64,000 nt of DNA from Limnobaculum zhutongyuii (GCF_004295645.1 NZ_CP034752.1:2294001-2358000), one strand, 5' to 3'; shown: positions 35,509-45,047, counted from the first letter of the stretch. Numbers and translations are program-made. Notes: generated by a model from the letters alone, not told the origin.

Positions 35509-36738
35509 ATGCGTGCGATTATTTTAATCATGGACTCCTTTGGCGTGGGAGCAACTCCCGACGCGGATACGTTTGGTGATACCGGTTCAGACACACTGGG
35601 GCACATTGCTGAATATTGTGCGACAGGCCGGGCAGAGCTGGGACGCCATGGCCCATTAAAATTACCTCATCTGGAACAGCTGGGATTGGGGCTGGCGGGT
35701 CAACTGGCTACCGGTAAATTACCCGCTGGATTTAATCAGAATCCGGTTATTTGCGCTGCCTATGGCGCAGCCAAAGAGGCTTCTTCCGGTAAAGATACCC
35801 CTTCAGGCCACTGGGAGCTGGCAGGCGTTCCGGTACGTTTTGATTGGGGTTACTTTAGTGAACCAACCAATACTTTTCCTCAAACTTTACTGGACAATCT
35901 GGTACGCAGAGCCAATCTGCCAGGCTATCTGGGGAACTGTCATTCATCCGGTACCGTAATTCTTGACCAGTATGCGCAAGAACATATGGCAACCGGTAAA
36001 CCCATTTTCTATACCTCGGCAGATTCAGTTTTTCAGATCGCCTGTCATGAAGAAACCTTTGGTCTGGAACGTCTTTATCAACTGTGTGAAATCGCCCGTG
36101 AAGAGGTTGATCCTTATAATATTTGTCGGGTGATTGCCCGTCCGTTTGTCGGCGATGCCAACAGTGGTTTTACCCGCACCGGTAACCGTCACGATCTGGC
36201 GGTAGAGCCCCCGGCAGATACCGTATTGAAAAATCTGGTTGATGCAGGTGGTTCAGTAATGGCTATCGGTAAGATTTCCGATATCTATGCAGGCGTTGGC
36301 ATTAGCCAAAAGATTAAAGCCAACGGTCTGGATGCCTTGTGGGACGCCACGTTAGAAGCCACCGCTCAGGACAATGATTTCAGCATTGTAATGACCAACT
36401 TTGTTGATTTTGACCAAAACTATGGTCATCGTCGTGATATTTCTGGTTATGCGGCAGCACTGGAACAGTTTGACCGTCGCCTGCCGGAACTTTATCCATT
36501 GTTACGTGATGACGATGTGGTGATTATCACCGCTGACCACGGTTGTGACCCAACCTGGCCGGGCACCGACCATACCCGTGAACACATTCCGGTTCTGGTT
36601 TATGGTAAGCAAGTACAAAACGGCAGTCTGGGAGTCAGAGAATCCTTTGTTGATATCGGCCAAAGTCTGGCCACCTGGTTTGAACTGCCGCTATTTAGTG
36701 AAGGCACCATTTTTCTGAGTAAGGCCCTCCCCCGATAA
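35509..36738 (+). CDS. deoB: Phosphopentomutase DeoB
   Basis: A 409-residue alkaline-phosphatase-superfamily mutase that interconverts (deoxy)ribose 1- and 5-phosphates. Metal-site motifs are visible: the N-terminal MDSFGVGATPDAD, the nucleophile Thr region GKDTPSGHWE, NFVDFDQNYGHRRD and ITADHGCDPTWPGTDHTREH. Its product feeds DeoC, encoded on the other strand, so XapA-DeoB-DeoC form a pathway from deoxynucleosides to glycolysis. It follows an AT-rich promoter region with a GGAG site. Confidence 0.95.
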   Translation: MRAIILIMDSFGVGATPDADTFGDTGSDTLGHIAEYCATGRAELGRHGPLKLPHLEQLGLGLAGQLATGKLPAGFNQNPVICAAYGAAKEASSGKDTPSGHWELAGVPVRFDWGYFSEPTNTFPQTLLDNLVRRANLPGYLGNCHSSGTVILDQYAQEHMATGKPIFYTSADSVFQIACHEETFGLERLYQLCEIAREEVDPYNICRVIARPFVGDANSGFTRTGNRHDLAVEPPADTVLKNLVDAGGSVMAIGKISDIYAGVGISQKIKANGLDALWDATLEATAQDNDFSIVMTNFVDFDQNYGHRRDISGYAAALEQFDRRLPELYPLLRDDDVVIITADHGCDPTWPGTDHTREHIPVLVYGKQVQNGSLGVRESFVDIGQSLATWFELPLFSEGTIFLSKALPR

Positions 36739-36792
36739 CCATCTGTTTTAAAAAATTATTTCTAATCAACCCATAAATTAAGCTCAATAATT

Positions 36793-36815
36793 GGGACGTT
36801 TATATTGAACGTCCC
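36793..36815 (+). terminator. Terminator after deoB
   Basis: GGGACGTT and AACGTCCC form a perfect 8-bp stem with a 7-base loop, 55 bases after deoB, followed by GCTGTTATTT. Confidence 0.65.
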
Positions 36816-37240
36816 GCTGTTATTTAATACTTAATTTATTTTAAATCTGTAAAGATTATTTATAAAATCGCTCTTCATTTAATTAACAAATTAATTACCT
36901 GTTACAACATCAAAACAATAATCGTTTCATTTTGAATTAGTCACCCGGTAATTTAATTATTGTTTGTCATTATATATTTTGACTTCCGTCACAGAAAATG
37001 AATTATCATTATTTCACATCAAATCATCCTGATTCAATTTATAATCACAATGGCCTGTTTTAAATAGGCTAATTACCATTCATATTAAAATTATATTGAT
37101 AACCAAAAATTGAATATTGGTTTTAATTCTTTCCCCCCTTTAATAATACAGCGCCATCATTTTATTCCGGCATAACAACAATCAAATTCTATTCGGGATA
37201 ACTTCCCAAATACGCTTATTGGACAAAGGGAATAACATTA
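36816..37240. other. AT-rich upstream region of the tsx-like gene
   Basis: About 425 bases without a gene. It is very AT-rich, as expected for a strongly regulated outer-membrane channel promoter, and contains one CRP-like site. I see no small gene. Confidence 0.5.
36978..36993. promoter_or_regulatory. CRP-like site upstream of tsx-like gene
   Basis: TTTGA-CTTCCG-TCACA has the spacing of a CRP site (TGTGA-N6-TCACA) with a good right half. E. coli tsx is under CRP/CytR control. It is only a moderate match. Confidence 0.4.
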
Positions 37241-38005
37241 ATGAAAAAATATCTCTCCGGCATGGTTGCTCTTACCGCTGTTGCTGTCAGCCCCGTAACT
37301 CAGGCAGATTACCTGTGGGGTTTTGCTGATATCGGTATTCACTATCTTGACTGGACATCTCACACGACTCATCGAACCTCGAACAAATCCCATAAAGATG
37401 ACTTTGCCTATCTGGAACTGGAAGGCGGCGCTGGTTTTACCTGGGGTGAAACCTATGGCTTTTTCGACTGGGAAAACCCTTTCAATGGTCGACACGACAA
37501 ACCGGGTAGCGAGCAGCGTTACACCTTCAAAAACACCAATCGCATTTATCTTGGGGATACCGGTCTGAACCTCTACGGCCATGTCTATGGTACCTACGGT
37601 TCGCCAAACGGTAGAAACTTTCATGATGTTATGGCGCTTTATGGCTTAGGCTATAACGTGAAACTGGACCAGTTCTGGTTTAAGCCTTTTATTGCCAAGC
37701 GCTACACCGACCAAACCTATTACAGCGGCAATAACGGTTATGTCTTTGGTTGGGTAGCCGGATACGACTTTAACCTGTGGAACGAAAAGTTCGCACTGAC
37801 TAACTGGACAGAATATGAGTTCGACCGTGCGGCGCGTTATGCCGCTGGTAACGGAGGTAAAGAAGGCACTAACGGTGCTGTTGCGCTCTGGTGGAAACCG
37901 AACCCATCCATCACTACCGGAGTCCAGTACCGTTATGCGGATAACAAACTGGGGGAAAGCTTCCTGCAAGACGGTATTATCTATTCGGTTAAATATAATT
38001 TCTAA
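37241..38005 (+). CDS. Tsx-like nucleoside-specific outer-membrane channel
   Basis: A 254-residue outer-membrane beta-barrel of the Tsx/OmpK channel family. The signal peptide is MKKYLSGMVALTAVAVSPVTQA. The mature protein is rich in alternating aromatic strands (LWGFADIGIHYLDW, LELEGGAGFTWGETYGFFDWENPF, VFGWVAGYDFNLW) and ends in a barrel-type C-terminus (YSVKYNF). It would let nucleosides into the periplasm for XapB. It lies behind deoB in the same direction but with its own promoter region and terminator. It is shorter and more divergent than E. coli Tsx, so it could be a paralogue. Confidence 0.85.
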   Translation: MKKYLSGMVALTAVAVSPVTQADYLWGFADIGIHYLDWTSHTTHRTSNKSHKDDFAYLELEGGAGFTWGETYGFFDWENPFNGRHDKPGSEQRYTFKNTNRIYLGDTGLNLYGHVYGTYGSPNGRNFHDVMALYGLGYNVKLDQFWFKPFIAKRYTDQTYYSGNNGYVFGWVAGYDFNLWNEKFALTNWTEYEFDRAARYAAGNGGKEGTNGAVALWWKPNPSITTGVQYRYADNKLGESFLQDGIIYSVKYNF

Positions 38006-38025
38006 TCGGATTTTAGTTAATAAAA

Positions 38026-38053
38026 AGCCTGTGAGAGCTGGAATTCACAGGCT
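38026..38053 (+). terminator. Terminator after tsx-like gene
   Basis: AGCCTGTGA and TCACAGGCT form a perfect 9-bp stem about 20 bases after the stop. Confidence 0.7.
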
Positions 38054-38263
38054 CATTCGCCAAAGATTACCCCTCAAAATTTATAATCTTCTATTCACAT
38101 CGCATATTCCCCTATCCCTTCTAATAAAAAATTGCTGTTTAGCTAAAAAGCAGCACTTTATGTGGTGTCATTTGGCTTTTATTTTGAGATGCTAATAAAC
38201 AGCTATAGTCACCTCATAGAAAATAATAAGAACTTACTGATATCTAAGTACAAAGGTCGTGAT

Positions 38264-39766
38264 ATGAAACAGTTAACTATTACTGATGGATGCTTCCGAT
38301 TAAGCGATACCAAAACCCTGAGCCTATCAGCACTTACGTTAAATGAAGGAGAAAGCTGGGGTTTTGTTGGTTCTAACGGCAGTGGGAAATCGGCACTGGC
38401 CAGAGCCTTATCTGATGAACTAATCCTGCTTAACGGTTCCCGCCATAACAATTTTCAACATATTGTTCGCTTGTCATTTGAACAACTACAAAAAATTATT
38501 GAAGAAGAATGGCAGCGCAATAACACTGATCTATTAAGCGAAGGGGAAGATGACACCGGTCGAACCACCGCTGAACTCATTCAGTTAGAACATCATGATC
38601 AGGATAAATGCCAACAGCTGGCAGAAATGTTTGGTATCAGCCATCTGCTTAGCCGCCGGTTTAAATATCTTTCTACCGGAGAGACGCGCAAAACATTACT
38701 GTGTCAGGCGCTTATTTCCTCCCCTGACCTGTTGATTTTAGATGAACCATTCGATGGATTAGACGTAGCTTCGCGCCAGCAATTAGCCAATTTACTGGCG
38801 GAGCTATCGGCCAATGGGCTGACACTGGTACTGGTTCTGAATCGGTTTGACCAAATTCCCGACTTTATTACCCACGTTGGCGTTCTGGCGGATTGCCATC
38901 TGACCCGCATTGGTTCCCGCCAGGAAATCTTATCCGAAGCTCTGGTTGCCCAACTGGCACAAAGCGAACGGATAGCCGGCGTTTCTCTGCCTCCGCCTGA
39001 AACCATTACCGAACGAGCCTTTTCTACCGATACACCACTGATAACCTTAAATAATTGCCTGATAACCTATAACGACCGGCCTATTATTAATGGTCTTAAC
39101 TGGCAGGTTAAACCCAATGAGCACTGGCAAATTGTTGGCCCTAACGGTGCAGGGAAATCGACCTTACTCAGTTTAATTACCGGCGATCATCCACAAGGAT
39201 ACAGCAACGATCTAACGCTGTTTGGTCGCCGTCGTGGCAGTGGTGAAACCATATGGGATATCAAAAAGCATATTGGCTATGTCAGCAGCAGCCTGCATCA
39301 GGACTATCGGGTTAGCGCCAGCGTACGTAATGTGATTCTTTCCGGCTATCTGGACTCTATTGGTATTTATCAGGCCACTTCCGATACTCAGGAAAAACTC
39401 ACTCAGCAATGGCTGGATAGGCTAGGACTCAGCCAGCAGGCTGATAGCCCTTTTCACGCTCTGTCGTGGGGACAACAGCGATTAACCCTGATTGCCCGGG
39501 CGCTGGTAAAACATCCGACCTTGTTGATCCTTGATGAACCGCTGCAAGGTCTCGATCCACTCAATCGTCAGTTAGTCAGGCGCTGGATAGATGTGTTGAT
39601 GAGTGAAGGCAACAGTCAATTGCTGTTTGTTTCCCATCATGCAGAAGATGCGCCTGAGTGCATTACTCATCGTCTGAGCTTTATTCCTACCGGCAATAGC
39701 TATGCTTATGCAATAGAACATCTGCCAGGTAGTGTTTCCTCGACTATGCTTAAAAATAGTGACTGA
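38264..39766 (+). CDS. modF: ABC-type ATPase ModF
   Basis: A 500-residue protein with two ABC ATPase domains and no membrane segments, closely matching E. coli ModF. Walker A GSNGSGKSAL (about residue 35) and GPNGAGKSTL (about 295), signatures LSTGETRKTLL and LSWGQQRLTLI, and Walker B LLILDEPFDGLD and LLILDEPLQGLD are visible. It has been linked to the molybdate system, but its function is unclear. I start at MKQLTITDG (38264, AAAGG site). In E. coli it is co-transcribed with modE; here it is separated from it by about 7.3 kb. Confidence 0.92.
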   Translation: MKQLTITDGCFRLSDTKTLSLSALTLNEGESWGFVGSNGSGKSALARALSDELILLNGSRHNNFQHIVRLSFEQLQKIIEEEWQRNNTDLLSEGEDDTGRTTAELIQLEHHDQDKCQQLAEMFGISHLLSRRFKYLSTGETRKTLLCQALISSPDLLILDEPFDGLDVASRQQLANLLAELSANGLTLVLVLNRFDQIPDFITHVGVLADCHLTRIGSRQEILSEALVAQLAQSERIAGVSLPPPETITERAFSTDTPLITLNNCLITYNDRPIINGLNWQVKPNEHWQIVGPNGAGKSTLLSLITGDHPQGYSNDLTLFGRRRGSGETIWDIKKHIGYVSSSLHQDYRVSASVRNVILSGYLDSIGIYQATSDTQEKLTQQWLDRLGLSQQADSPFHALSWGQQRLTLIARALVKHPTLLILDEPLQGLDPLNRQLVRRWIDVLMSEGNSQLLFVSHHAEDAPECITHRLSFIPTGNSYAYAIEHLPGSVSSTMLKNSD

Positions 39767-39804
39767 AAAAACATTATGTCCGCCAATGAATACAGGGAAA
39801 CCTT

Positions 39805-40386
39805 ATGTCCAGTGCTTTAATTATCATTGATCTTATTGAAGAAATTGTCGGCGAACACGGGCGTTCTAACAGTAGCCATCAACAAGTGAAAGAACGCCGA
39901 TTGATACCATTAACCAATCAGGCTGTGGCTTTTGCCCGTCGACACCATATACCCGTTATCTGGGTGAAAGTTGGTTTTGCTGATGACTATCACGATATCC
40001 CTCCCTACTCTCCATTATTCAACCTGGCGAAAAAAAATGGCGCTTTGCGCCTGAGCGATCCTGGCTGCCAGTGGATAAAGGATTTGGACGTACAGCCAGA
40101 AGATGAAGTGGTAATAAAGAAAGCGGTTTCTGCTTTCGCCGGCAATAGCCTATATGACTGGCTAACGGGCCGAGGATATGACCATATCCTGTTAGCAGGA
40201 GTAAGTTCTCTGATGGCTATTCAAAGTACCGCCCGTCAGGCTCACGATTTGGGATTTAAAGTTACGGTTCTGGAAGATTTATGCGCTGCCGCCTCTCCGG
40301 AACTTCATCAACAAAGTATGCAATCTCTGACGCCATTAGCTGAAATCACTACCAGCATGCAGTGGCAGGAACATAGCCCGTCATAA
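39805..40386 (+). CDS. Isochorismatase-like protein lacking the usual catalytic Cys
   Basis: A 193-residue isochorismatase-fold protein. The N-terminal Asp (SALIIIDLIEEI, about residue 9) and a Lys region are present. Where cysteine hydrolases have a Cys in a GVSxxxCVxxTAR-type motif, this protein reads AGVSSLMAIQSTARQA, with Ala at that position. It is thus unlikely to work as a cysteine hydrolase and may bind a ligand or use isochorismatase-like chemistry. It sits between modF and galE with a GGGAAA start site. The substrate is unknown. Confidence 0.75.
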   Translation: MSSALIIIDLIEEIVGEHGRSNSSHQQVKERRLIPLTNQAVAFARRHHIPVIWVKVGFADDYHDIPPYSPLFNLAKKNGALRLSDPGCQWIKDLDVQPEDEVVIKKAVSAFAGNSLYDWLTGRGYDHILLAGVSSLMAIQSTARQAHDLGFKVTVLEDLCAAASPELHQQSMQSLTPLAEITTSMQWQEHSPS

Positions 40387-40478
40387 TCAGGTTAACTTCG
40401 TTTTATCGTTTTGATTGCTCCGCGCTAATGACGCGGAGCCTCTTTTTATCATACTTATCTGCATTATTTACCATCAAA

Positions 40479-40494
40479 ATGTAAACGCTTTCAT
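40479..40494. promoter_or_regulatory. GalR/GalS-type operator upstream of galE
   Basis: ATGTAAACGCTTTCAT is a near-palindrome fitting the gal operator pattern GTGKAANCGNTTNCAC. It lies 80 bases before galE, where repression of galETKM is expected. Confidence 0.65.
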
Positions 40495-40573
40495 TTTTTT
40501 ATCTCGATCACCTTTTTCCCTATTTTTGTTGTGCTATCATTGCCCCAATTACTTTATATGTGGAGAGAGTCTT

Positions 40574-41593
40574 GTGAATGTTTTGATTACAGGTGGTATC
40601 GGTTACATAGGCAGTCATACTTGCGTTCAACTGATTAAAGCCGGACACACTCCGGTTATCATCGATAACTTATGTAACAGTAAGGCCAGCGTACTTAAAC
40701 GTATTGAACAACTCACGGGCCATAAGCCTGCGTTCTACAACGGTGATGTTCGCGATGCCGCTTTACTGGATACGATTTTTGCAGAACATTGCATTGACTC
40801 AGTTATCCATTTTGCTGCATTAAAAGCGGTTGGTGAGTCGGTTAACAAGCCGCTGGAATACTATGACAATAACATTCACGGTTCCTTAACGCTGGTAGAT
40901 GCTATGCGCCGGGCCGGTGTTAAGAACTTTATTTTTAGCTCATCCGCAACCGTTTATGGCGATCAGTCGGTTACTCCTTATGTGGAAACCATGCAAACCC
41001 GCCGCCCTTCCAGCCCTTATGGCAACAGTAAACTGATTATCGAGCAGTGTCTGGAAGATATACAAAAAGCACAGCCGGACATGAGCGTAGCGCTGTTACG
41101 TTACTTTAATCCGGTTGGAGCCCACTCTTCCGGTTTGATGGGAGAAGATCCACAGGGTATCCCGAATAATTTGATGCCATTTATTGCTCAGGTCGCCGTA
41201 GGTCGCCGCGAATATCTCTCTATCTTTGGAAACGATTACCCGACGCCGGATGGCACCTGTGTACGTGACTATATCCACGTGGTCGATGTGGCAGATGGTC
41301 ATGTTGCCGCACTGAATAAAGTCACTCATCATCCTGGTACTTATATCTACAATCTGGGAGCTGGCTTTGGTTACAGCGTACTGGACGTAGTCAATGCGTT
41401 TAGTAAAGCCTGTGGTAAACCAGTTCCTTACCAGTTCGCAGCTCGCCGTGATGGCGATCTGGCCAGCTACTGGGCAGACTCAACCAAAGCAGCAAATGAA
41501 CTAGGCTGGCAGGTAAAACTGAACCTGGACGATATGTGTGCAGATACCTGGCGTTGGCAATCAATGAATCCTCAAGGGTACCCCGATGAGTAA
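40574..41593 (+). CDS. galE: UDP-glucose 4-epimerase GalE
   Basis: A 339-residue short-chain dehydrogenase-fold epimerase of the Leloir pathway. The NAD motif is GGIGYIG near the N-terminus; the catalytic Ser/Tyr/Lys are in SSSATVYGD and SPYGNSKLIIE. PLEYYDNNIHGSL and RRDGDLASYWAD are typical. The start is GTG at 40574, preceded by GGAGAG; the open frame extends to 40415 but is not family-like there. galT overlaps its end by eight bases. It is the first gene of galETKM. Confidence 0.95.
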   Translation: MNVLITGGIGYIGSHTCVQLIKAGHTPVIIDNLCNSKASVLKRIEQLTGHKPAFYNGDVRDAALLDTIFAEHCIDSVIHFAALKAVGESVNKPLEYYDNNIHGSLTLVDAMRRAGVKNFIFSSSATVYGDQSVTPYVETMQTRRPSSPYGNSKLIIEQCLEDIQKAQPDMSVALLRYFNPVGAHSSGLMGEDPQGIPNNLMPFIAQVAVGRREYLSIFGNDYPTPDGTCVRDYIHVVDVADGHVAALNKVTHHPGTYIYNLGAGFGYSVLDVVNAFSKACGKPVPYQFAARRDGDLASYWADSTKAANELGWQVKLNLDDMCADTWRWQSMNPQGYPDE

Positions 41594-42653
41594 CATTAAA
41601 TCTGCTGGTTTTAATCCTGTTGACCATCCACACCGTCGGTTCAATCCGCTAACCGGACAGTGGATTTTGGTCTCCCCTCATCGAGCTAAACGCCCGTGGC
41701 AGGGACAACAAGAATCAGTGGATCATACTCGCCAGCCAGCCCACGATCCGGACTGTTTTTTATGTGCCGGCAACACGCGAGTAACCGGAGACGTCAATCC
41801 CGATTACCGTGGAACCTATGTGTTCACTAATGACTTTGCCGCACTGATGCCGGATACCCCTGACGCGGAGCAATCTGTCGATCCGCTAATGCGTTGTCAA
41901 AGTGCGCGGGGAACCAGTCGGGTGATCTGTTTTTCTCCCGACCACAGCAAAAGCCTGCCTGAATTATCACTTCCCGCTTTAGAAGAGATCATTCGTACCT
42001 GGCAACAGCAGTTAGACGAGCTGGGAAAAAGCTATCCCTGGGTGCAAATTTTCGAAAACAAAGGCGCGGCTATGGGGTGCTCGAACCCGCATCCCCATGG
42101 GCAAATATGGGCTAACAGTTTTCTACCCAATGAGGCCGAACGGGAAGACCGACTGCAGCAAGAATATTTCGAACAGCAACATTCCCCCATGTTGGTGGAC
42201 TATGCGAAGCGGGAAATGGCCGACGGTAGCCGCACGGTAGTAGAGACTGAACACTGGCTGGCGGTGGTTCCTTACTGGGCCGCCTGGCCTTTTGAAACCT
42301 TGCTATTACCTAAGGCTCATATTCGTCATATGAGTGAACTGAGCGCTGAACAGAGTCAGGATTTGGCCTTGGCATTGAAAAAACTCACTAGTCGTTACGA
42401 TAACCTGTTTCAGTGCTCTTTTCCTTACTCAATGGGCTGGCATGGTGCACCGTTTAATGCACAAGATAATCCACACTGGCAGTTGCATGCTCACTTCTAT
42501 CCACCGTTGCTGCGTTCTGCTACGGTGCGTAAATTTATGGTGGGTTATGAAATGATGGCGGAATCACAGCGAGATCTCACCGCAGAGCAGGCAGCAGAAC
42601 GCCTGAGAGCAGTTAGCGATGTGCATTACAATGAGTCAGGAGAGCCAAAATGA
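41586..42653 (+). CDS. galT: Galactose-1-phosphate uridylyltransferase GalT
   Basis: A 355-residue HIT-superfamily enzyme exchanging UMP between UDP-glucose and galactose 1-phosphate. The nucleophile motif HPHGQ (GCSNPHPHGQIW), N-terminal RFNPLTGQWILVSPHRAKRPWQG and metal ligands (CFLCAGN) are present. It overlaps galE upstream and galK downstream, showing tight coupling. Confidence 0.96.
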   Translation: MSNIKSAGFNPVDHPHRRFNPLTGQWILVSPHRAKRPWQGQQESVDHTRQPAHDPDCFLCAGNTRVTGDVNPDYRGTYVFTNDFAALMPDTPDAEQSVDPLMRCQSARGTSRVICFSPDHSKSLPELSLPALEEIIRTWQQQLDELGKSYPWVQIFENKGAAMGCSNPHPHGQIWANSFLPNEAEREDRLQQEYFEQQHSPMLVDYAKREMADGSRTVVETEHWLAVVPYWAAWPFETLLLPKAHIRHMSELSAEQSQDLALALKKLTSRYDNLFQCSFPYSMGWHGAPFNAQDNPHWQLHAHFYPPLLRSATVRKFMVGYEMMAESQRDLTAEQAAERLRAVSDVHYNESGEPK

Positions 42654-43801
42654 GTGATTTAAAGCAAAAAACCCAGGCTATTTTTCAACAGCAGTTTGAC
42701 TATCTCCCTGACACAACTATTCAGGCGCCGGGAAGAGTCAATCTGATCGGCGAGCATACCGATTACAACGACGGCTTTGTTCTGCCTTGCGCCATTGATT
42801 ATCAAACGGTAATTAGCTGTGCTAAACGCAATGATAATGTAGTCCGGGTGATTGCTGCTGACTATCACAATCAGCAGGATAGCTTCACTCTCGGTGAAGA
42901 TATCGCCTCCCATCCTGAATATATGTGGGCCAACTATATTCGTGGGGTGATTCTGTTTTTACAACAGCGTGCGCCAGGATTTGGCGGTGCCGATCTGGTA
43001 ATTAGCGGTAATGTTCCTCAGGGTGCGGGTTTAAGTTCTTCGGCTTCATTAGAAGTGGCGGTAGGCAAAGCTTTTCAGGTACTGTATCAATTGCCACTGG
43101 ATGGTGTAGCGCTGGCCCTGAACGGACAACAGGCTGAAAATCAGTTTGTTGGTTGTAACTGTGGGATCATGGATCAGCTTATCTCCTCTCTGGGCAAGAA
43201 AGATCATGCCCTGCTGATTGACTGCCGCAGTCTGACAACCAAAGCGGTTTCTATGCCTGAAGATATGGCGGTGATTATTATCAACTCTAACGTAAAACGT
43301 GGACTGGTTGATAGTGAATACAACACCCGCCGCAAACAGTGCGAAGCGGCGGCTGATTTCTTTAATGTGACGGCACTGCGTGATGTGACCATTGAGCAGT
43401 TAAACGCAGCTAAAGCAAATCTGGATCCACTGGTATTCAAACGTGCCCGTCATGTTATCACTGAGAATAGTCGCACTCTGGCTGCGGCTGATGCACTGGC
43501 CGCTGGCGACTTGCCAGAATTGGGTCGCCTGATGGCTGAGTCGCATATTTCGATGCGTGATGATTTCGAAATTACTGTTCCGGCTATTGATACTCTGGTT
43601 GAAATTATCAAACCTGTTATTGGCAACCGCGGTGGTGTACGTATGACCGGCGGTGGCTTCGGTGGCTGTATTGTGGCACTGGCTCCACAGGCTTTAGTTG
43701 ATGAAATCCGTCAGGCAGTGCATCAACAATATCATCAGCAAACCGGTATGAAAGAAGTGTTCTATATTTGCCGGGCGTCAGAAGGAGCGGGAACATGTTA
43801 G
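42650..43801 (+). CDS. galK: Galactokinase GalK
   Basis: A 383-residue GHMP kinase phosphorylating galactose at C1. The galactokinase signature GRVNLIGEHTDYNDGFVLP (about residue 28), the ATP loop GAGLSSSASLEVA (about 125) and the GGVRMTGGGFGGCIVAL motif are visible. It overlaps galT by four bases (ATGA). Confidence 0.96.
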   Translation: MSDLKQKTQAIFQQQFDYLPDTTIQAPGRVNLIGEHTDYNDGFVLPCAIDYQTVISCAKRNDNVVRVIAADYHNQQDSFTLGEDIASHPEYMWANYIRGVILFLQQRAPGFGGADLVISGNVPQGAGLSSSASLEVAVGKAFQVLYQLPLDGVALALNGQQAENQFVGCNCGIMDQLISSLGKKDHALLIDCRSLTTKAVSMPEDMAVIIINSNVKRGLVDSEYNTRRKQCEAAADFFNVTALRDVTIEQLNAAKANLDPLVFKRARHVITENSRTLAAADALAAGDLPELGRLMAESHISMRDDFEITVPAIDTLVEIIKPVIGNRGGVRMTGGGFGGCIVALAPQALVDEIRQAVHQQYHQQTGMKEVFYICRASEGAGTC

Positions 43802-44838
43802 AAACTACTACCGGGATGGCTCCGGATGGGCAACCATTTCATATTGTCACTCTAACGAACCAATCAGGTAGTCAGGCCCAAATGATGGACTGGGGAGCCA
43901 CCTGGCTCTCTTTTCGCCTGCCAATGGATGATGGTTCAGTACGTGAATTACTGCTGGGTTGCAGCAAACCGGAAGATTACCTGCATCAGAGTGCCTATCT
44001 GGGAGCTACCGTAGGCCGTTATGCCAATCGAATTGCCAACTCACGCTTAATCCGTCACGGTATAATGACAGAACTGAGCCCTAATCAGGGTGCTCATCAA
44101 TTACACGGTGGGGCCAACAGTTTTGATCAGCGCCGCTGGATAATTGAAAGCCAGAGCGATCAATCGGTGACGTTTAAGATCTATTCTGCTGACGGCGATA
44201 ATGGCTATCCGGGAAACTTTTCCGCAGAAGTCACTTATACCCTGACGGAAACGAATCGTATAGAAATTAGCTATCTGGCGACTGTCGATCGCGATTGCCC
44301 GGTCAATCTGACCAATCATGCTTATTTCAATCTGGATGGTAAAAATCAGGACGCTCGCCATCATCGACTACAAATTAATGCCAATGAGTTCTTACCGGTA
44401 AATAGCGAAGGTATTCCTGATGCAGATTTGACCCAGGTTAATGGCTTAAGTATGGATTTCCGTCAGCCTAAAACTTTGACGCAAGATTTCCTTGCTGATG
44501 AATACCAGCGAAAAGTCAGCGGTTATGACCATGCTTACCTGTTATCTCCGGAGTGCCACAGTGGAGAACATCCTGCTGCCCTGCTCTGGTCTGCGGATAA
44601 TAGAGTGAAGATGAGCGTATTTACCACTAAACCGGCACTTCAACTGTATAGCGGTAACTTTTTACAGGGTACTCCATCTCGCGATGGTAAAACCTATGAC
44701 AGCTTTGCTGGTATCGCTCTGGAAAGTGAGTTTTTACCCGATAGCCCTAATCATCCCGAGTGGCCACAACCTGACTGTTGGATAACACCAAAGCAAACTT
44801 ATCGCTCTTCAACCGTCTATCAATTTGATTTGGCTTAA
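43795..44838 (+). CDS. galM: Aldose 1-epimerase GalM
   Basis: A 347-residue mutarotase converting beta- to alpha-galactose before GalK. Conserved stretches include DWGATWLSFRLP, GRYANRIANS, QLHGGANSFDQRRW, LTNHAYFNLDGK (catalytic His) and the C-terminal GIALESEFLPDSPNHPEWP with the catalytic Glu. I chose the ATG at 43795, preceded by GGAGCGGG and overlapping the galK stop; the frame extends upstream to 43768. Confidence 0.95.
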   Translation: MLETTTGMAPDGQPFHIVTLTNQSGSQAQMMDWGATWLSFRLPMDDGSVRELLLGCSKPEDYLHQSAYLGATVGRYANRIANSRLIRHGIMTELSPNQGAHQLHGGANSFDQRRWIIESQSDQSVTFKIYSADGDNGYPGNFSAEVTYTLTETNRIEISYLATVDRDCPVNLTNHAYFNLDGKNQDARHHRLQINANEFLPVNSEGIPDADLTQVNGLSMDFRQPKTLTQDFLADEYQRKVSGYDHAYLLSPECHSGEHPAALLWSADNRVKMSVFTTKPALQLYSGNFLQGTPSRDGKTYDSFAGIALESEFLPDSPNHPEWPQPDCWITPKQTYRSSTVYQFDLA

Positions 44839-44863
44839 CTATCATCATGGTTAGCCGCTAAAT

Positions 44864-44899
44864 AAAAAGCCCGAAATCATCAGTGATATCGGGCTTTTT
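44864..44899 (+). terminator. Terminator of the gal operon
   Basis: AAAAAGCCCGA and TCGGGCTTTTT form a strong stem ending in five T, 25 bases after galM. Confidence 0.88.
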
Positions 44900-44986
44900 A
44901 GCGTTCCGATTTGCCTCGTTATGGATAACTTCATCTATCATTAAGTCATACCCTTCTATTTGAATTTATTTTAATAAGAGTATGGT

Positions 44987-45020
44987 GATAATCATTATCA
45001 TTATCATTATCATTATCATT
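44987..45020. promoter_or_regulatory. Fur-type hexamer array upstream of gpmA
   Basis: GATAAT is followed by about five tandem CATTAT/ATTATC-type hexamers, giving overlapping Fur boxes (GATAAT and its complement in series). E. coli gpmA is iron/Fur controlled. The ATG lies 28 bases after the array, so bound repressor would cover the promoter. The perfect 6-base tandem array could vary in length. Confidence 0.7.
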
Positions 45021-45047
45021 TAGTAAATATATGGAAAGGAGATAACG

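Noticed and set aside
40415..40573. Longer N-terminus for galE
   Set aside because: The extension is hydrophobic and unlike GalE. The GTG at 40574 has a GGAGAG site and gives the normal start.
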